Assembly (NCBI GenBank): GCA_032358165.1 | Contig: JAALGY010000004.1 | Location: forward strand, 682,001-746,000 | Origin: Diplosphaera chodatii | Taxonomy: Eukaryota > Chlorophyta > Trebouxiophyceae > Prasiolales > Stichococcaceae | Length of the DNA stretch: 64,000 nt | Reading direction: 5' to 3' | In this document: positions 24,222-35,364 of the stretch, piece after piece | How the letters are laid out: each line of letters starts with the position of its first letter | Numbering within the stretch: the first letter of the stretch is position 1 | The notes under the pieces: generated by a model | What the model was told of the DNA's origin: nothing | The model's input: only the letters and a program-made list of their open reading frames with translations | The model's database searches: none | Program-made: the position numbers and the translations under genes

Positions 24222-25675
24222 TCAGTGGCCCTCCCAGATGATGGGCACGCCGTCCTCCCGCCAGGTGACCCGCCCATCGCACAGCGCCGCCACGGCCTCC
24301 GGGTACACCTTGTGCTCCTGCACGGTGATGTGGCAGAGCTGCAGTTCGTGCAGGTGTGTGAAGTGTTTTGTGCTTCAGCAGCCGGACGGCCACGGGCGTC
24401 CTCATCGTTGTCACGGCCTTCCACTATAGAGCATGCAACTTCTGCAGCGTTCTCTGCCCCAAAGCTGTCGACTCTGTGCTTTGACCTTCATGCACAGGCT
24501 CCTAAGCGCTCACCTCGGCCAGGACCCGCGCAGCCACCTGCTCCGGGGTGTCTGTAGGGAGCACCCGCACCACACGCTGCGCCAGGATGGGCCCCGTGTC
24601 ATACGCCTCATCGATGAAGTGGATGCTGGCGCCTGTGAAGCGTGCCCCCGACGCCACCACCGCCCTGTGCACCCTGCAGCGCAGGCAGACCACTTGCATA
24701 TGTCGCCAGCCGTACCAGAGCAAATGTTTGCAAGCTGGCACCAGGGGTGCAGCAAGCACACCAGAGAACATGCCTCGGCTGCGCAACAGACGCCATAGCG
24801 TGTCCACCCTGATGTTCCCCGCCTGGAACTACAGCGTTCTCATCATGGGCAGGCAGCTGAGTGGGAGGGCATAAACTTGCATATGCAGCGGCAGATCTCT
24901 GACCACGCACCGGGCGCCGTAGTAGCCGGCGCCGCCAAAGGCCGGCAGCAGCGCGGGGTGGATGTTGAGGATGCGGCGGTGGAAGGCGCGGACCAGCTCC
25001 ACCGGTATCAGCTGCCACATTGAAGCAGCAAAGCACCACTGGGACCTCCCACATCTGACGCGGCCAGTTCTCAGCTGGGTTTGAGCACCAGCCTCAGTCA
25101 GCACCGCTGCAGAGTGCATCTTGGGGTCAGGCTGGTGCCGGAGCTGACCTTCAGGAAGCCAGCGAGGCAGATGTAGTCGACCCCGACGGCCTGCAACGCC
25201 GCCGGCAGCTCGGACAGCTCCACGGCGTGCTCGCCCGGCGGGTGCCGCTTGCTGGGGAACTGCAGCACGTCGATGCCGAGGTGCTGCGCGAACTGCCAGC
25301 CGCCGCACCCGGGGTTGTCCGACACCACAGCCTGCAGCGAGCGCGCTCGCTCATGCTTCGCTGCATGCTGCTTTGAGCGTTATACGCCTGTTAAGCGCTG
25401 CGCACGCACATGCAGTAATGCCCGTCACTCACCACGATGCTGCCGCTGATGCGGCCGTCCTGCGTCGCTGCGTGCAGCGCCTTCAGATTGCTGCCGCCGC
25501 CCGAAACAAACACCGCCAGCTTCGCGGGTGAGCGGCCAGCGGCCAGGTCTGGCGCCATACCGCTGGGACCGGGAGCAGCTGCTGCTGCCGGTGCTGAGGC
25601 TGCGGCTGATGCTGTGGCCGCGGCGCCTCCTGCTGATGCGTCAGCTGCCGCGAGAGCGGTGGGTGTACGGCGCAT
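24222..25675 (-). CDS. purN: Phosphoribosylglycinamide formyltransferase (GAR transformylase)
   Basis: Catalyses transfer of a formyl group from 10-formyl-THF to GAR, the third step of purine synthesis. Five exons close in phase: 25675-25433, 25331-25149, 25011-24911, 24673-24514, 24317-24222 (260 aa). Family motifs appear in order: AVFVSGGGSNLKAL (phosphate-binding loop), VVSDNPGCGGWQFA, ICLAGFLKLIPVELVRAF, the catalytic signature RILNIHPALLPAFGG (Asn and His), GASIHFIDEAYDTGPILAQR (catalytic Asp) and the C-terminal WREDGVPIIWEGH before TGA. The first 65 or so residues (MRRTPTALAAADASAGG onward) are Ala/Pro-rich with few acidic residues, consistent with a plastid transit peptide as in plant homologues. 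An in-frame upstream region reaches 25957, so the exact start is uncertain. Confidence 0.95.
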
Positions 25676-26125
25676 GGCTGTGTGGCCCGCTGGCTGCCTC
25701 GTGACCGCGCGATCAAGGCAGCTGCCTGCGCCTGCTGCTGCAGCGCCGCGCAGGCGCTGGGTCTGTCGCAGTCTGCAGCAGTCTGGCTGCGCGCACGGCA
25801 TCTGCATGTCTGTTGTGCAGGGACTGCGCAGCAGTGGCTGCCAACGATCCGTAGCTCTGACAGCCGATGCACTGTTGTTGACCAGGCACTGCTGAACGTT
25901 CATGCTGAGCCTGGTGCTAGCACTGCTGCAACGACTGGGTGCTGGAGAAGTGGGCACTCTGCATGCCCAGCCGCCGCCGTGTTGCTACAGCACCCAGCAC
26001 GGAGAACCTCCGCCAGTGGATGACGTGCAGGATTCCGTGTCAAAGCACGATGGCAGAGGATAATGCTGTGCAAGATAGAGCGTTCTGAGCGCCTTACAAT
26101 GCTGTATCTGAACTTGATGGCGGAA
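25676..26125. other. Divergent intergenic region
   Basis: Lies between the formyltransferase start (minus) and the TATA element at 26126 (plus). The minus-strand frame of the formyltransferase stays open to 25957, so its 5' leader or an extended transit peptide may use part of this stretch. No other feature is seen. Confidence 0.35.
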
Positions 26126-26134
26126 TATAAATAG
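26126..26134 (+). promoter_or_regulatory. Candidate TATA box
   Basis: TATAAATAG, close to the TATA consensus and rare in this GC-rich sequence. It sits 90 nt upstream of the ATG at 26216, which leaves room for a short 5' UTR. Confidence 0.4.
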
Positions 26135-26215
26135 TTGCTTGTGTACTCTGCAGCTGAGCGCAGCCCACACAATGCTTGTGACACTGTTGTGGGATGCCTT
26201 CAGGGGGTTGGTACA

Positions 26216-26643
26216 ATGCAAACTGCCCCGATGCTGCCTGAAGCGCGGCTTCAGCGTCATGGGTCCCTCGTGTTGGGCAAGATGGCAAGGGTCAGGATGC
26301 ACCTGAAAGTCGAAACGCAGGTCGTCAGAGGTGCAGCACCACTGTTGTGCAGTAACGCACTGGCCAGTCCATCGTCGAGCTGCATATCACTGTATCAGCA
26401 TAGATCATGGCGCTTGGTCGCGGTCGAAGGGGTTCTTGCTGAAGGCACCTTCCGCACATGAACCGTCGAGTGTGCACAGGGTCTTACAGGAAGGGTTCTC
26501 GTACATTGCTGGCGGGCAACAAGAAGCGTTCCAAATTTACTGCTAGAAAAGCGCGTGGCTGCGATCTCTGCGAGAGCCCCGATCAAATGCGCTGCCGAGC
26601 ATGGCAGCGCATGCACTTGATGCCGCCGGGATGGACGATTTGA
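26216..26643 (+). CDS. Tentative small basic protein, about 92 aa, two exons
   Basis: Unrecognised. Exon 1 26216-26330 (MQTAPMLPEARLQRHGSLVL, then GKMARVRMHLKVETQVVRG) ends at a GTGCAG donor in phase 1. Exon 2 26480-26643 begins after GTGCACAG and continues in phase as SYRKGSRTLLAGNKKRSKF, TARKARGCDLCESPDQMRCR and WQRMHLMPPGWTI, stop TGA. Total length is 93 codons. The protein is strongly basic with one CxxC pair (GCDLCES), recalling small organellar ribosomal or nucleic-acid-binding proteins, but I cannot match a family. The TATA element upstream and matching phases are the support. An earlier out-of-frame ATG at 26172 weakens the case slightly. Confidence 0.35.
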
Positions 26644-26884
26644 GCTGCGATAGGTAATACAACGAAGCAGCTTGTCTGCTTCACATGTAAATGATCAGGT
26701 TGCTCCAGGTGCCAGACCGTCATGAGAAACTACACTCTCGGCCATATGTGCATAACAGACTATCTGTGATGCACCAGTGACACGGACGGGGACTCAGCTG
26801 CCGAGCTGCAGCGACAGCACACTCACCATTTGAAGGGCGTTAGAGCACGTCGACAGGACGCGCGACGTCAATTGGCAGACTTGC

Positions 26885-27662
26885 ATGGCTTCAGGTGATG
26901 CGCCTGCTGATGCCTACCCGTATGAAATCATGTGCAACACGATGAAGCGACACAAGGACTCGAGCCAGCTGATCAATTCGGTGTGCTGTGCAGGCAAAGG
27001 AACCAGGGGCTAAATTGTGATGGATACAGCTGCTTTCAAGTTGCAGATGAGTGCGCCTCGCATCCAACCAGAGCAGGCCGTCACGCCAGCCTGGAAGATG
27101 TCGCCCAATGGTGTGCCCACGAGGCCAGGTGTGTTGGACACAGAAGTGTAGCGAGGACGAGTTTTCAGCAGTGGTTCAGCGTACCCTGGCCGATGACACG
27201 GACAGAGCACAGTAGTGGTGTGGGCTCGCAGACAACCTTCATGTGTGGGCATGGTGCAGATGGGTGGCCTTTGAGGCGGGGCCGCCCGAAGTTATCACCG
27301 CAGCCGACGTCCCTTGGCCGCCATCTGCAGAGGTGCTGCTCAGGTGGCTGGCAACCGCAGAGCAGCAGGACTACACGGCAGCCCAGGCAGCACAGCGGGA
27401 TCGTATGCCTCATCGACCACACTGCCAGCAGACCTCAAGCAGTCCTAACGGGCAGACAGCGGGATATACACGCGATTTTCTGTCGGAGCGTGACAGCTGG
27501 CGTGCTGCATACCTGGTTGCGTCCAGGAGATGGCACCCTGACAAGTTCGAGGCGCGCTTTGGGCACCGGCTTGCAATAGTAGATCGCACCGCCGTGATGG
27601 ATGCGGTGCAATCACTGATGCAGGGCATCAACGAGGTTGCTGAAGCACAGGCAAGCGACTGA
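26885..27662 (+). CDS. NFKBIL1 (IkBL)-like protein
   Basis: The C-terminal region matches the conserved end of NF-kappa-B inhibitor-like 1: a VPWP segment (EVITAADVPWPPSAEV), then WRAAYLVASRRWHPDKFEAR, FGHRL and a helix DAVQSLMQGINE, stop TGA 27660-27662. Four exons are phase compatible: 26885-26987, 27047-27128, 27152-27211, 27260-27662 (215 aa), the first starting MASGDAPADAYPYEIM. Animal homologues carry ankyrin repeats before this region; I see none, so the algal protein consists essentially of the C-terminal J-like module. NFKBIL1-related proteins are linked to RNA processing; the role here is unknown. Exons 1-3 are less certain than exon 4. The last exon has a Gln/Ser-rich stretch (near 27370-27460) that might hide a small intron. 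Confidence 0.65.
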
Positions 27663-28061
27663 TGCAGCACAGCAGGTTGCCCTGATGTCCTTGGCAGTGA
27701 AACCATCTTCCAACATCCTGTGCTTGGACGTTCCGAAGTAAAGGTGCACTGGTGCAAACCTGCACTTTCCCTACGCACTTGCTCTGCAATGTTATCCGTT
27801 GCATCGGATTGAACACTGCACCTGATCGGGAGCCGTGCAGCGCTTTGTTGGGCATCTGCGTCCCAGATACCTGTCGTCATCACCTCGCCTCGGACCCACG
27901 ACTTGCTGCTTAGGTCAGCGACATCAATCAGCGTGGCACGCACAGTCAATATCAGTCACATTTGAGTGATTGACCAGTCTTGACAGCCTTTATTGTGCTT
28001 TTCTGGGGCATCTGGGTAGGGGGTGCGCAGGCTTTCGCAAGGGCAGCATCCCGCACACGCC
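27663..28061. other. Intergenic between two plus-strand genes
   Basis: 3' flank of the NFKBIL1-like gene and promoter region of the membrane-protein gene. Minus-strand frames across it are interrupted and lack splice signals. Nothing else is seen. Confidence 0.35.
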
Positions 28062-30898
28062 ATGGGCTGGAAGAAGCAGCTGAGGGAGCTCATGCACCGT
28101 CAGAAAGAAGCCTTAGATCGCTGTCACCCGCAGTCTGGAAGCCCCGCAGCTGATCAATGGGAAGCGGCCTCGGCGTCAGCGGCGCCCCAGCACTCGAGCG
28201 GCAGCTGGCCGGGGATGTACCACGGCCTCCACAGCCCGCGGCACGGCTCACCTACCCATGGCAACACAATGGGCAGGCTGGCTGCGGCCAGCAGTGGATC
28301 TTTCAGCGGCTCCCCGACCAGCAGCCGCAGCGCCAGCAGCCCACTGTGGCGGCAGCCAAAGGGCGCCAAGGCCATTTCCATTGCGTCCTCAGAGTCGTCA
28401 GATGACGCTGGGAGCAGTGGTGGCACCCCAGACTGGTCGAACACACCGGCGGTACACTTTGCAGACCCCATCGCGACGGTGGCGCCCATAAGGACAGCTG
28501 GGAACAGTGTGCCATGGTGGCACAAACACACGCCCCCGCAGCCGCCCAGCAGCCAGGCGCCCAGCACCGTGACCAAGCAGCGGCATGGCGACTGTCCCGA
28601 AGACAGTGATTGGCACAGCAGCAACGAGCCGCAGGTTCAAATGGTCCCAAGCAGTGATGATGCAGCCGACGGCCTTGCAGCGGATATGCCGCATACAGCA
28701 CCACCTGCACCCGCGAGATGCGAGGTCGGGCGGCCGAACAGGATTGAACACCAGCATGCAGCAGCACCTGCGGCAGCGGCAGCATGCGAACCGTCAGAAT
28801 GCAGTACACCCAACGCCTCGGATGATACTTCGGACACAGCGGCTGCACAGCGGCTGCCGGCCTCAGCTGAGCCGTACGCCAGCCCCCGAGCGGTGCAGGC
28901 AGCGCCGGGTGCTGGCGTGCAGCACCAGGTGCACGATGAGGTGGAAGGGCTGGAAGCGCCGCAGCCCTGCACGCCGCAGCATCAGCATCACCAGCAGCTG
29001 CTGGTCCCGCCAATTGCAGAGCCGGAGCCGCCCTTGGTGCCGCGGCGGCAGCAGCCTCCGGCACATCGGGCGCCACCTGCCAGGCCGGACGCTGCAGCAA
29101 GGCACACGCAGCGGCGCAGGCACAAAGGCCCTGCGGCCGGGATGCGGGCGGTGCTGCAGGTCCTGCTGTGCACCGTCGCAGCCCTACTAGCGCTCGCAGC
29201 GGCTGGCAGCTTCTGCAGCAGGCAGTGCTCGGCTGGCTCATCGGGTGTCGTGGCGCACGATCAGCAGCAGCGCAACTGCAGCCGCCCGTCAGCCTGTACT
29301 TCAGATTGGCTCGACACGGGCACAGCCCTGCAGCTGCGACGCATGCAACTGCCTCTATTTGCAGTGGCGGAGCAATGCCCGCTGCGGGCTGCGTATGACA
29401 CATCCGACGCAGCAGCGGTGGTTGAAGAGCAGCAGGACGCGCGCTCAGCGTGCACGCCGCTGTGTGCAGCCGTGGCAGCAGCAGCTTTCTGGCTGCAGCG
29501 AGCAGCGAGGCCTGCAACGCAGGCACGACTGTCAACACCTCTTTGCTGCTTGCCAGCCTGATCTATGTCACACTCGGATGTCGATGCTGCTGAGGCAAGC
29601 CTGCTGCAACAGGCCAAGCCTGAACTGCAGCCACGTGTGGCTTGCAGGCGGCAGCCACACTGGCAGCCCGACTTGCACTGGCCGTTGGTCGTGAGGCACC
29701 TGCAGCGATGCACCGTGTGTACATCGCTGGCCCGTCTGTGCTGGAATACCTGCTCGACACCGTGCGCATGGTGCGCAAAATATCCCGAGGCAGTGGCCAG
29801 CTGACTATGCACTGCCTACCATATACCGCCTGCAGCGCTTGAAGCTCACTTCAAGTAGTCTGTGATCTGTGTACCATGCGCTACTCTGTGTTGCTGTGCA
29901 GCTGGGAGCATTGAGGGAGGCTGGCCAGGTGCTGCTGTTAGCAGCAGCGCCCATCGCGGTGAGCTGCATCCCTTCTAAGTATACCGTGCTGGTTGGCTGC
30001 TCGCCTTCCGCACTTTGCAATGTCTTGCCTGCTGGGAGGAGCCTTCAGAGGGTGATCGAGATAAGTTCATGTGTGTTGGCATCAGGTGGCGCTGCTGGGA
30101 GGGACGGGCGCAGCATTGCGTACGGCTCACCGTCCTCTGCGTGGCGGCGGCGGACGACTGCTACTGTTTGTGCACTGGGCTTTGCGCCGGTGAGCGGTGC
30201 CTGCGGACTAGTGCAAGCTCACGGTGGGGACATCCCTTTCAGACATGCTGTAGGTACACGTGGCACACGACCCTGCCGACATGCTGCAGGGTGGCATCAG
30301 TGAGCGGAGTGGCGCGGCGCTATGCACTAGCTGCAGTCCCGGCGGCAGCGTCTGCCTGCTTCATGCTGTGGAGCCTGCTGCTCAAAGCCCTCGAGTGGTA
30401 CCAGGTACACATGCATTGCGTACAGACACTGCTTGAAGTTGCACAGAGCTGCACAGGCTGCTGCACTGGTGACAGAGCAGGACCCATCGCCTGGGGCTGT
30501 TGGCCTGCGCAGGCCTCTGTCGACCAGGTGGTGGCCCTGTACCGGTGGGCCGCCTTCGTGTTGTTCCCTTTGTTGGCGGACGGCGCCGTGGCCACGGGAG
30601 GCTTCTTGCAGGCAAGTACTTCTGCCTTATCAGCATGAATTGTTTCATATTCACGCTTGCTGGTGGGGCTATGTATGTATATAGTGAGCTGCAACTCTGG
30701 AACGGTGACCTGCAGGCTCTTGTGCGGGAGGCTGGGGAGGCAGTCAGCTGGGTGCTGGCCGTGCTGCGGGGCACGCCTGTGGGTGAGGCAGTGGCGACAC
30801 ACGTTGGAGCGGCGTGGAACGCGACCGCTGCACTCGTGCTGCATGACTTCACGACCAATACAGCGCATGGGCCGCAATTTGCATATCTGGCTGCTTGA
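28062..30898 (+). CDS. Membrane protein with long disordered N-terminal region, unknown function
   Basis: Not recognised. The ATG at 28062 (MGWKKQLRELMHRQKEALDR) opens a long exon to about 29520: a short basic helix, then about 350 residues rich in Ser, Pro, Gln, Ala and His (probably disordered), then a strong hydrophobic helix LQVLLCTVAALLALAAAGSF near codon 370. The following exons close in phase: 29648-29770, 29902-29958, 30086-30189, 30290-30404, 30513-30611, 30716-30898 (TGA). They carry more hydrophobic segments (QVLLLAAAPIA; RLLLFVHWALR; LAAVPAAASACFMLWSLLLK; WAAFVLFPLLADGAVATGG). The intron after 30611 begins GCAAGT, a GC-AG intron. The end of exon 1 is not fixed: GCACGA at 29523 would be in phase but is a weak donor. 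At least four membrane spans are likely; the compartment is unknown. Confidence 0.55.
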
Positions 30899-31195
30899 GA
30901 GCCGTGGCAGCAACTCGTTTGCAGTGGAAGACGACCTCACTTTGGGCACTATTTTAGAACGACAGGCTCAGTCAATTTGAGGCAGCAACCACCAAAGACG
31001 ACCTTCATTCATGGTCGCAAAATCAACAACTACCAACGAGATGAATCTGGTCTATCCTCGCGCAGCATCCCACAGTAGGTCCTTGATGCTACTCTTCTTA
31101 CACGTACATCAGAGGCCCTCCGGCTGTCCACCCGCTGTACCCGCCTGCGCCTTCCAGCCCTCTGCCCGAGCCGCCTGACCAAGCAACCAGACTGA
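30899..31195. other. Intergenic between convergent genes
   Basis: Short 3'-to-3' spacer between the membrane-protein gene (plus) and the CobW-type gene (minus). No exon-like frame or repeat is evident. Confidence 0.35.
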
Positions 31196-34100
31196 TCAGG
31201 AAATGGCATCCCACACACGAAGCACACACCCTGATGGGTTTAAGCACTCGATAAAGTTGACAACCAGATCGGAAAGCATTCTGCCGCTCTGAGACACAAA
31301 ACACGTGACAACTATCAGCCAACACAGGCTCAATTGAAGGCGTATGGACTGCCGGCGGCGGCGCACCTGCACCCGCTCCGCCAGGCAGTCCTTGAAGCCC
31401 TCCCGCAGCAGCTCGCCGTCCAGCTCGCGGCCGATGAAGACCATGCGGCTGGTGCGCGCCTCGCCCTCCCCCCACGGCCGCGCCGGCGACCCCTCGAACA
31501 GGCTGTGCACCCCCTGCGAGTCCGGTGCACACAACATCACATCAGCACAGTACAAGCACGGCCAGCATGCCAGCGGCCACAACACCTATCAGCACGTCGT
31601 GACCAGTGGCAGGTACTGTGAACATTCTCAGCAGTGATGAAATGGTGCTGCTAAGCACTCAGCACAAACAGAAGGGAGCAAGGTTGGGGTGGCGGCAGCG
31701 TGGGGGTGGGGGACCGCGCCTGAAACACGAAGGTGTCGGAGAAGCCCGCGATGGCGAGGACGCCCTTCATGCGGTACAGGTCCTCCCCGCGCACCTGGAT
31801 CAGGCTGCCCAGCCAGTGGTTCACCTGCGCCCGGGGCGGCAGGCGCAAAAGGTCATGTTGAAGGTCTACCGCCTTTCCTTGTTCCCTATGTGCCGGCGCT
31901 CCTCCGCATTGGTCATGATGCCCTCAGCATCATGGCAAAGCCACACTTTTGGCCTGATGTACATGCCTGACCATCGGGCTTACGTGCAAGGAGCCTGGCC
32001 TGTCGCCACCCTCAGCGGAGAGAACGCCAGTGTCGCTGCTCACACATGCAGCAGGTCACCGGCTCGCAGGGGGCAGGAGCGGGGGCGCACCATGTCGAGG
32101 TCCATGTCGCCGTCGATCTGGATGCTGACCGAGGACACGCGGTCGTCGTGCACATGGTCGTGCGCGTGGCTGTGGCTGTGGCCGTGGCTGTGGCCTGACG
32201 CCTCTGCATGGCTGTGGCTGCTGTGCTCATGGCCATGATCATGGCTGTGGTCATGGCCGCAGTCGTTGCTGTGCTCATGACCGTGGTCGTGGCTGTGCTC
32301 TGCATCCCGCAGCAGGTCGGGGTTCACCTGCGACAGCAGGGTGCTGGCATATGTCACCATGGCAGGCGGGGGAGTACAGCGCTTTGAGATGTGCCGCCGA
32401 TGGACCAGCTGCGGTGCCTGCAGCACTTGCAAACTGCCTTGAGGTACGTGCAGCTGACATCCTGTGCCTTCGGACGTACTCTGTTTGTTGCATGTGCAAC
32501 CAAAAGAAGCGCTCATCAGCCTGACCGGCACATATATTACAGTGGGAAGGCTGGCATGGGTACAATGGAGACGACTCATCCCGGACAAATGATATGACAA
32601 CACACAGCATATGCAGGACGCGCACCTCGCCCTCCACGCGGTCCAGGTCGAAGCCGCCCACGCCCAGGACGTAGTCCACGCCCACCGCCGCCCGCTGCGC
32701 CCGCACGATCTGCGCCATGCTGTTGATGCCCCGCAGCCGCGCCTCCAGCGCGTCTGCCTCCTCCGCCGTCACCTGGCGATCAATGAGAGACAACATGTTT
32801 GAGCGCTGCAAAGGGCTTGCGGCAGGTCAGTCATCGCTGCATCGTCCGCCTGGTACCATCCTCCTGAGGCCCCCGCAGTAAGTGCCAGCTAGTGCTTGTA
32901 GCAGATACAGAGCGGCGTCTCCATGCTCTAGATGCCATACAGTGCGTGTGCACCTCATCTTGCTCACAGCCTGCAGATTACCAACTGCCCAGCAAATTGA
33001 CATCATGGCAGCACGCACCAGGTCGGTCTTGTTGAGCACGATGCGGTCGGCGTACGCGATCTGCTGCAGCGCCTCGTTCACCGCATCGCCCGGCTTCTCC
33101 TCGTCCAGGTGCCGCTGCACGTGCTTCGCGTCCACCAGCGTGACCACGCCGTCCAGCCGGATGTTGTCCGCCATGGCGGGGTCCAGGAAGAACGTCTGCG
33201 AGCGGGGGCAGGGTCGTGGCACACCGAAGTTCAAACGCTGCATGTCACCAACCCCCGTCGGCAGGCCCTGGGGCACCATCCAAGACAGCACAACAGAGCC
33301 GGATGCTTGAGCCCAATCTCAACGACCTATACATCACTCTGTTTGCCGAAGTACTGCATGTCACATCCGCTCCTGCGCTGCGGCGCATGGCTTCAGCCCG
33401 GCCGCGCACCTGGATGATGGGCGCCGGCGAGGCCAGCCCGGTGGTCTCGATGACCACGCGGTCAAAGTCCTGCCGCCGGTTGGCCTGTGGGTGACACAGC
33501 AGCGTGCTCAGCACAGTTCACCCAACTGCATGCACTGCAGTTGCCGAGAACAGTGCCGCAGCATGGTGCCATCTCGATGCTAGCTCAGAACCGCAGAGCG
33601 CAGCGGGGTATGAGAACAGCCGGCCGGCCAGCGCACCAGCTCGGTGAGCATGTCCACCAGGTCGTCGCGCACGGTGCAGCACAGGCAGCCGTTGTTGAGC
33701 ATCATGATGCGCGCCTCCTCCTTGCCGTCCAGCCTCTGGCTGGCCGCCACCAGCTCGCTGTCGATGTCGATCTCGCCCACCTGCCGGACATACCGCGGCC
33801 CATCACAATTGCCCGGTCTGGCTTAGGGTTACAGCACAATTCTCACCATGAACCTCATGAGCACTTGGAATGATCAGGTTGCTCCGGCCATGCATGGAGC
33901 TAATGTCGCTTCATTTGCTGCAAGGCACCTCGTTCTCAATGACGGCGAGCCGCTGCCCATGGTCCTGCGTGAGGATGTTGTTCAGCAGCGTGGTCTTGCC
34001 CGACCCCAGGAACCCCGTGATGACCTGCAGGGGTCCCATGTTCATGCATGACTGCACAGGGTCAACATGTGGTGTAACCCGCTGTGCTATGCATCATGAT

Positions 34101-34493
34101 CCATTCTGCCGCAGGCGTATGCCCAATCTATGTGCCATGTGTGTGTGCACTGCATGCCGCAGCTGCCACACCCACCGTGACGGGTATCCGGTTGTCGATG
34201 ACCTCCGCATCGATGACCTGTCCATCGAAGTCATCAAGGTCAGCCAGCTCTGCCGTTCCCTGCGCCCATGCAACCTGCTGCGCCAACCTGCCGCGCCTGC
34301 GGGCTGCGGCTGCACGGCTCTGCATCCTGCGCGATCTGAAACCTGCTCCTGAGGTCGCAGCAGGCTGTGCAAGCTGGCTGGACACGATCCCAGGTGAGCC
34401 TCGAGGTTGACAGCGGGGCAGGCAGGTCTCGAAGGTGAGGCCCTGCCGCCCTGAGGCGCGGGGCGAGACGAATGTTGCAGCACTGGCCGCCAT
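31196..34493 (-). CDS. CobW/ZNG1-type zinc-chaperone GTPase (CBWD family), probably organellar
   Basis: COG0523 GTPase that delivers zinc to client metalloproteins. Ten exons, all phase 0: 34493-34176, 34024-33929, 33780-33637, 33484-33410, 33195-33019, 32772-32626, 32327-32091, 31824-31720, 31513-31367, 31288-31196 (512 aa). Motifs in order: [16 protein letters not shown] (Walker A), [20 protein letters not shown] (the metal-binding CxCC), [14 protein letters not shown] (Walker B region), [21 protein letters not shown] (NKxD guanine specificity), then a loop of about 50 residues almost entirely His/Asp/Ser (HSHDHGHEH and similar), then the CobW C-terminal domain ([31 protein letters not shown]). 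The N-terminal 90 or so residues ([18 protein letters not shown]) look like a transit peptide. The intron after 31720 starts GCGCGG. The last exon is least certain. Confidence 0.93.
32160..32310 (-). repeat. Histidine-rich repeat in the GTPase coding region
   Basis: Imperfect short repeats of CAT/CAC-GAC/AGC codons, seen on the plus strand as GTGGCTGTG and TGGTCATGGC iterations. They encode alternating His-Asp and His-Ser residues forming a predicted metal-binding loop between the GTPase and C-terminal domains. Confidence 0.8.
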
Positions 34494-35364
34494 GCTTCCC
34501 TGTGCCGGCCTGCAGACGGACCCAGTTGTGGCCTGCCTTGCCTGCACCTGCACTGCGTTTTCCAGGTGCCAGCATGGCAAGGCACCTTTCAGATCCGAAA
34601 GGCGACCGGTCACACCTGCCGGTGAGCTTGGTGCCCACTCAGCATCGAGTCATGGTGCCCCGGATGGCAGCAATTGGTGATCAACTTATGGTGCTTACAC
34701 AGTTTTCGAGCTGCTCAGAGCTTTCATCTCCCACTTCCCAGCTCTTCAGTATTTGCGGCCTGCCCAGCGCTGAGAGCATAGGGCGCCCACGCGGCCCTGA
34801 AAAACGCCAGCAGCATCGAACCGCCGGCTTGGCTCTATATACCCGGTGGCCCAGCAGCCGCGGCAAGCCCAGCAGTCCCAACAAGGTACGCCTGCTGTCA
34901 CTGTGCTGTCCATGTGCTCTTGCTCAGCTACGGGTCGCGGCAGCAGGCCTCAGCCGAAAAAGCGGCCCCGTCTGCGACTCTGGCTCACAGGATTTAGACT
35001 CGCGTGATGATCGGGGTTGAGATCCAAACAACAGCGCTGCGGCACCCCCACGCCGAGATGTACTTCAAGAACGCCTATGTACCGATCAATGCTAGGCGGG
35101 CTGAGACATTTTTGGATCTGGCGGCTTGGCCCAGAGCCGGTTCCAGGCTGTGCACTGCCTGTACGAGATCGGCACGCGGCTACGTCGCGATGCTCAGCCT
35201 GCACCAGTCGGCGCAGCGAGCAAATGTCTGATCATGCAGCCCTGCGGCCATCTGTCGACAAGCAAATGTTGATTCACGCGTTCACTGCCTGCACACTGTG
35301 CAGGTGAAGCAAGTCTACCACACGGTGTGACTGGGCCTGCCCCAACGACACGCTTGGGGCAGCC
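34494..35364. promoter_or_regulatory. Divergent upstream region shared by the ZNG1-type and AP2 genes
   Basis: About 870 nt between two divergent starts. It contains CTATATA at about 34831-34837 and several GC-rich stretches. An upstream non-coding or short coding exon of the AP2 gene could lie here (donor-like GTACGC at about 34886), but no frame is convincing. Confidence 0.35.

Noticed and set aside
24011..24241. Hydrophobic plus-strand frame (SQLPILILALACTTIYTGL)
   Set aside because: It runs into the antisense of the formyltransferase last exon and lacks neighbouring exons; probably spacer.
26405..26506. Minus-strand 33-codon frame ending SKNPFDRDQAP
   Set aside because: Protein-like, but I found no partner exon or start context, and it overlaps the better supported plus-strand intron and exon at 26331-26643.
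28303..29538. 411-codon open frame on the minus strand, and a 183-codon one at 29261-29812
   Set aside because: They lie antisense to the membrane-protein exon. High GC and Ala/Gln codon bias keep the opposite strand open; composition is Cys/Arg/Ala noise and there are no splice-supported extensions.
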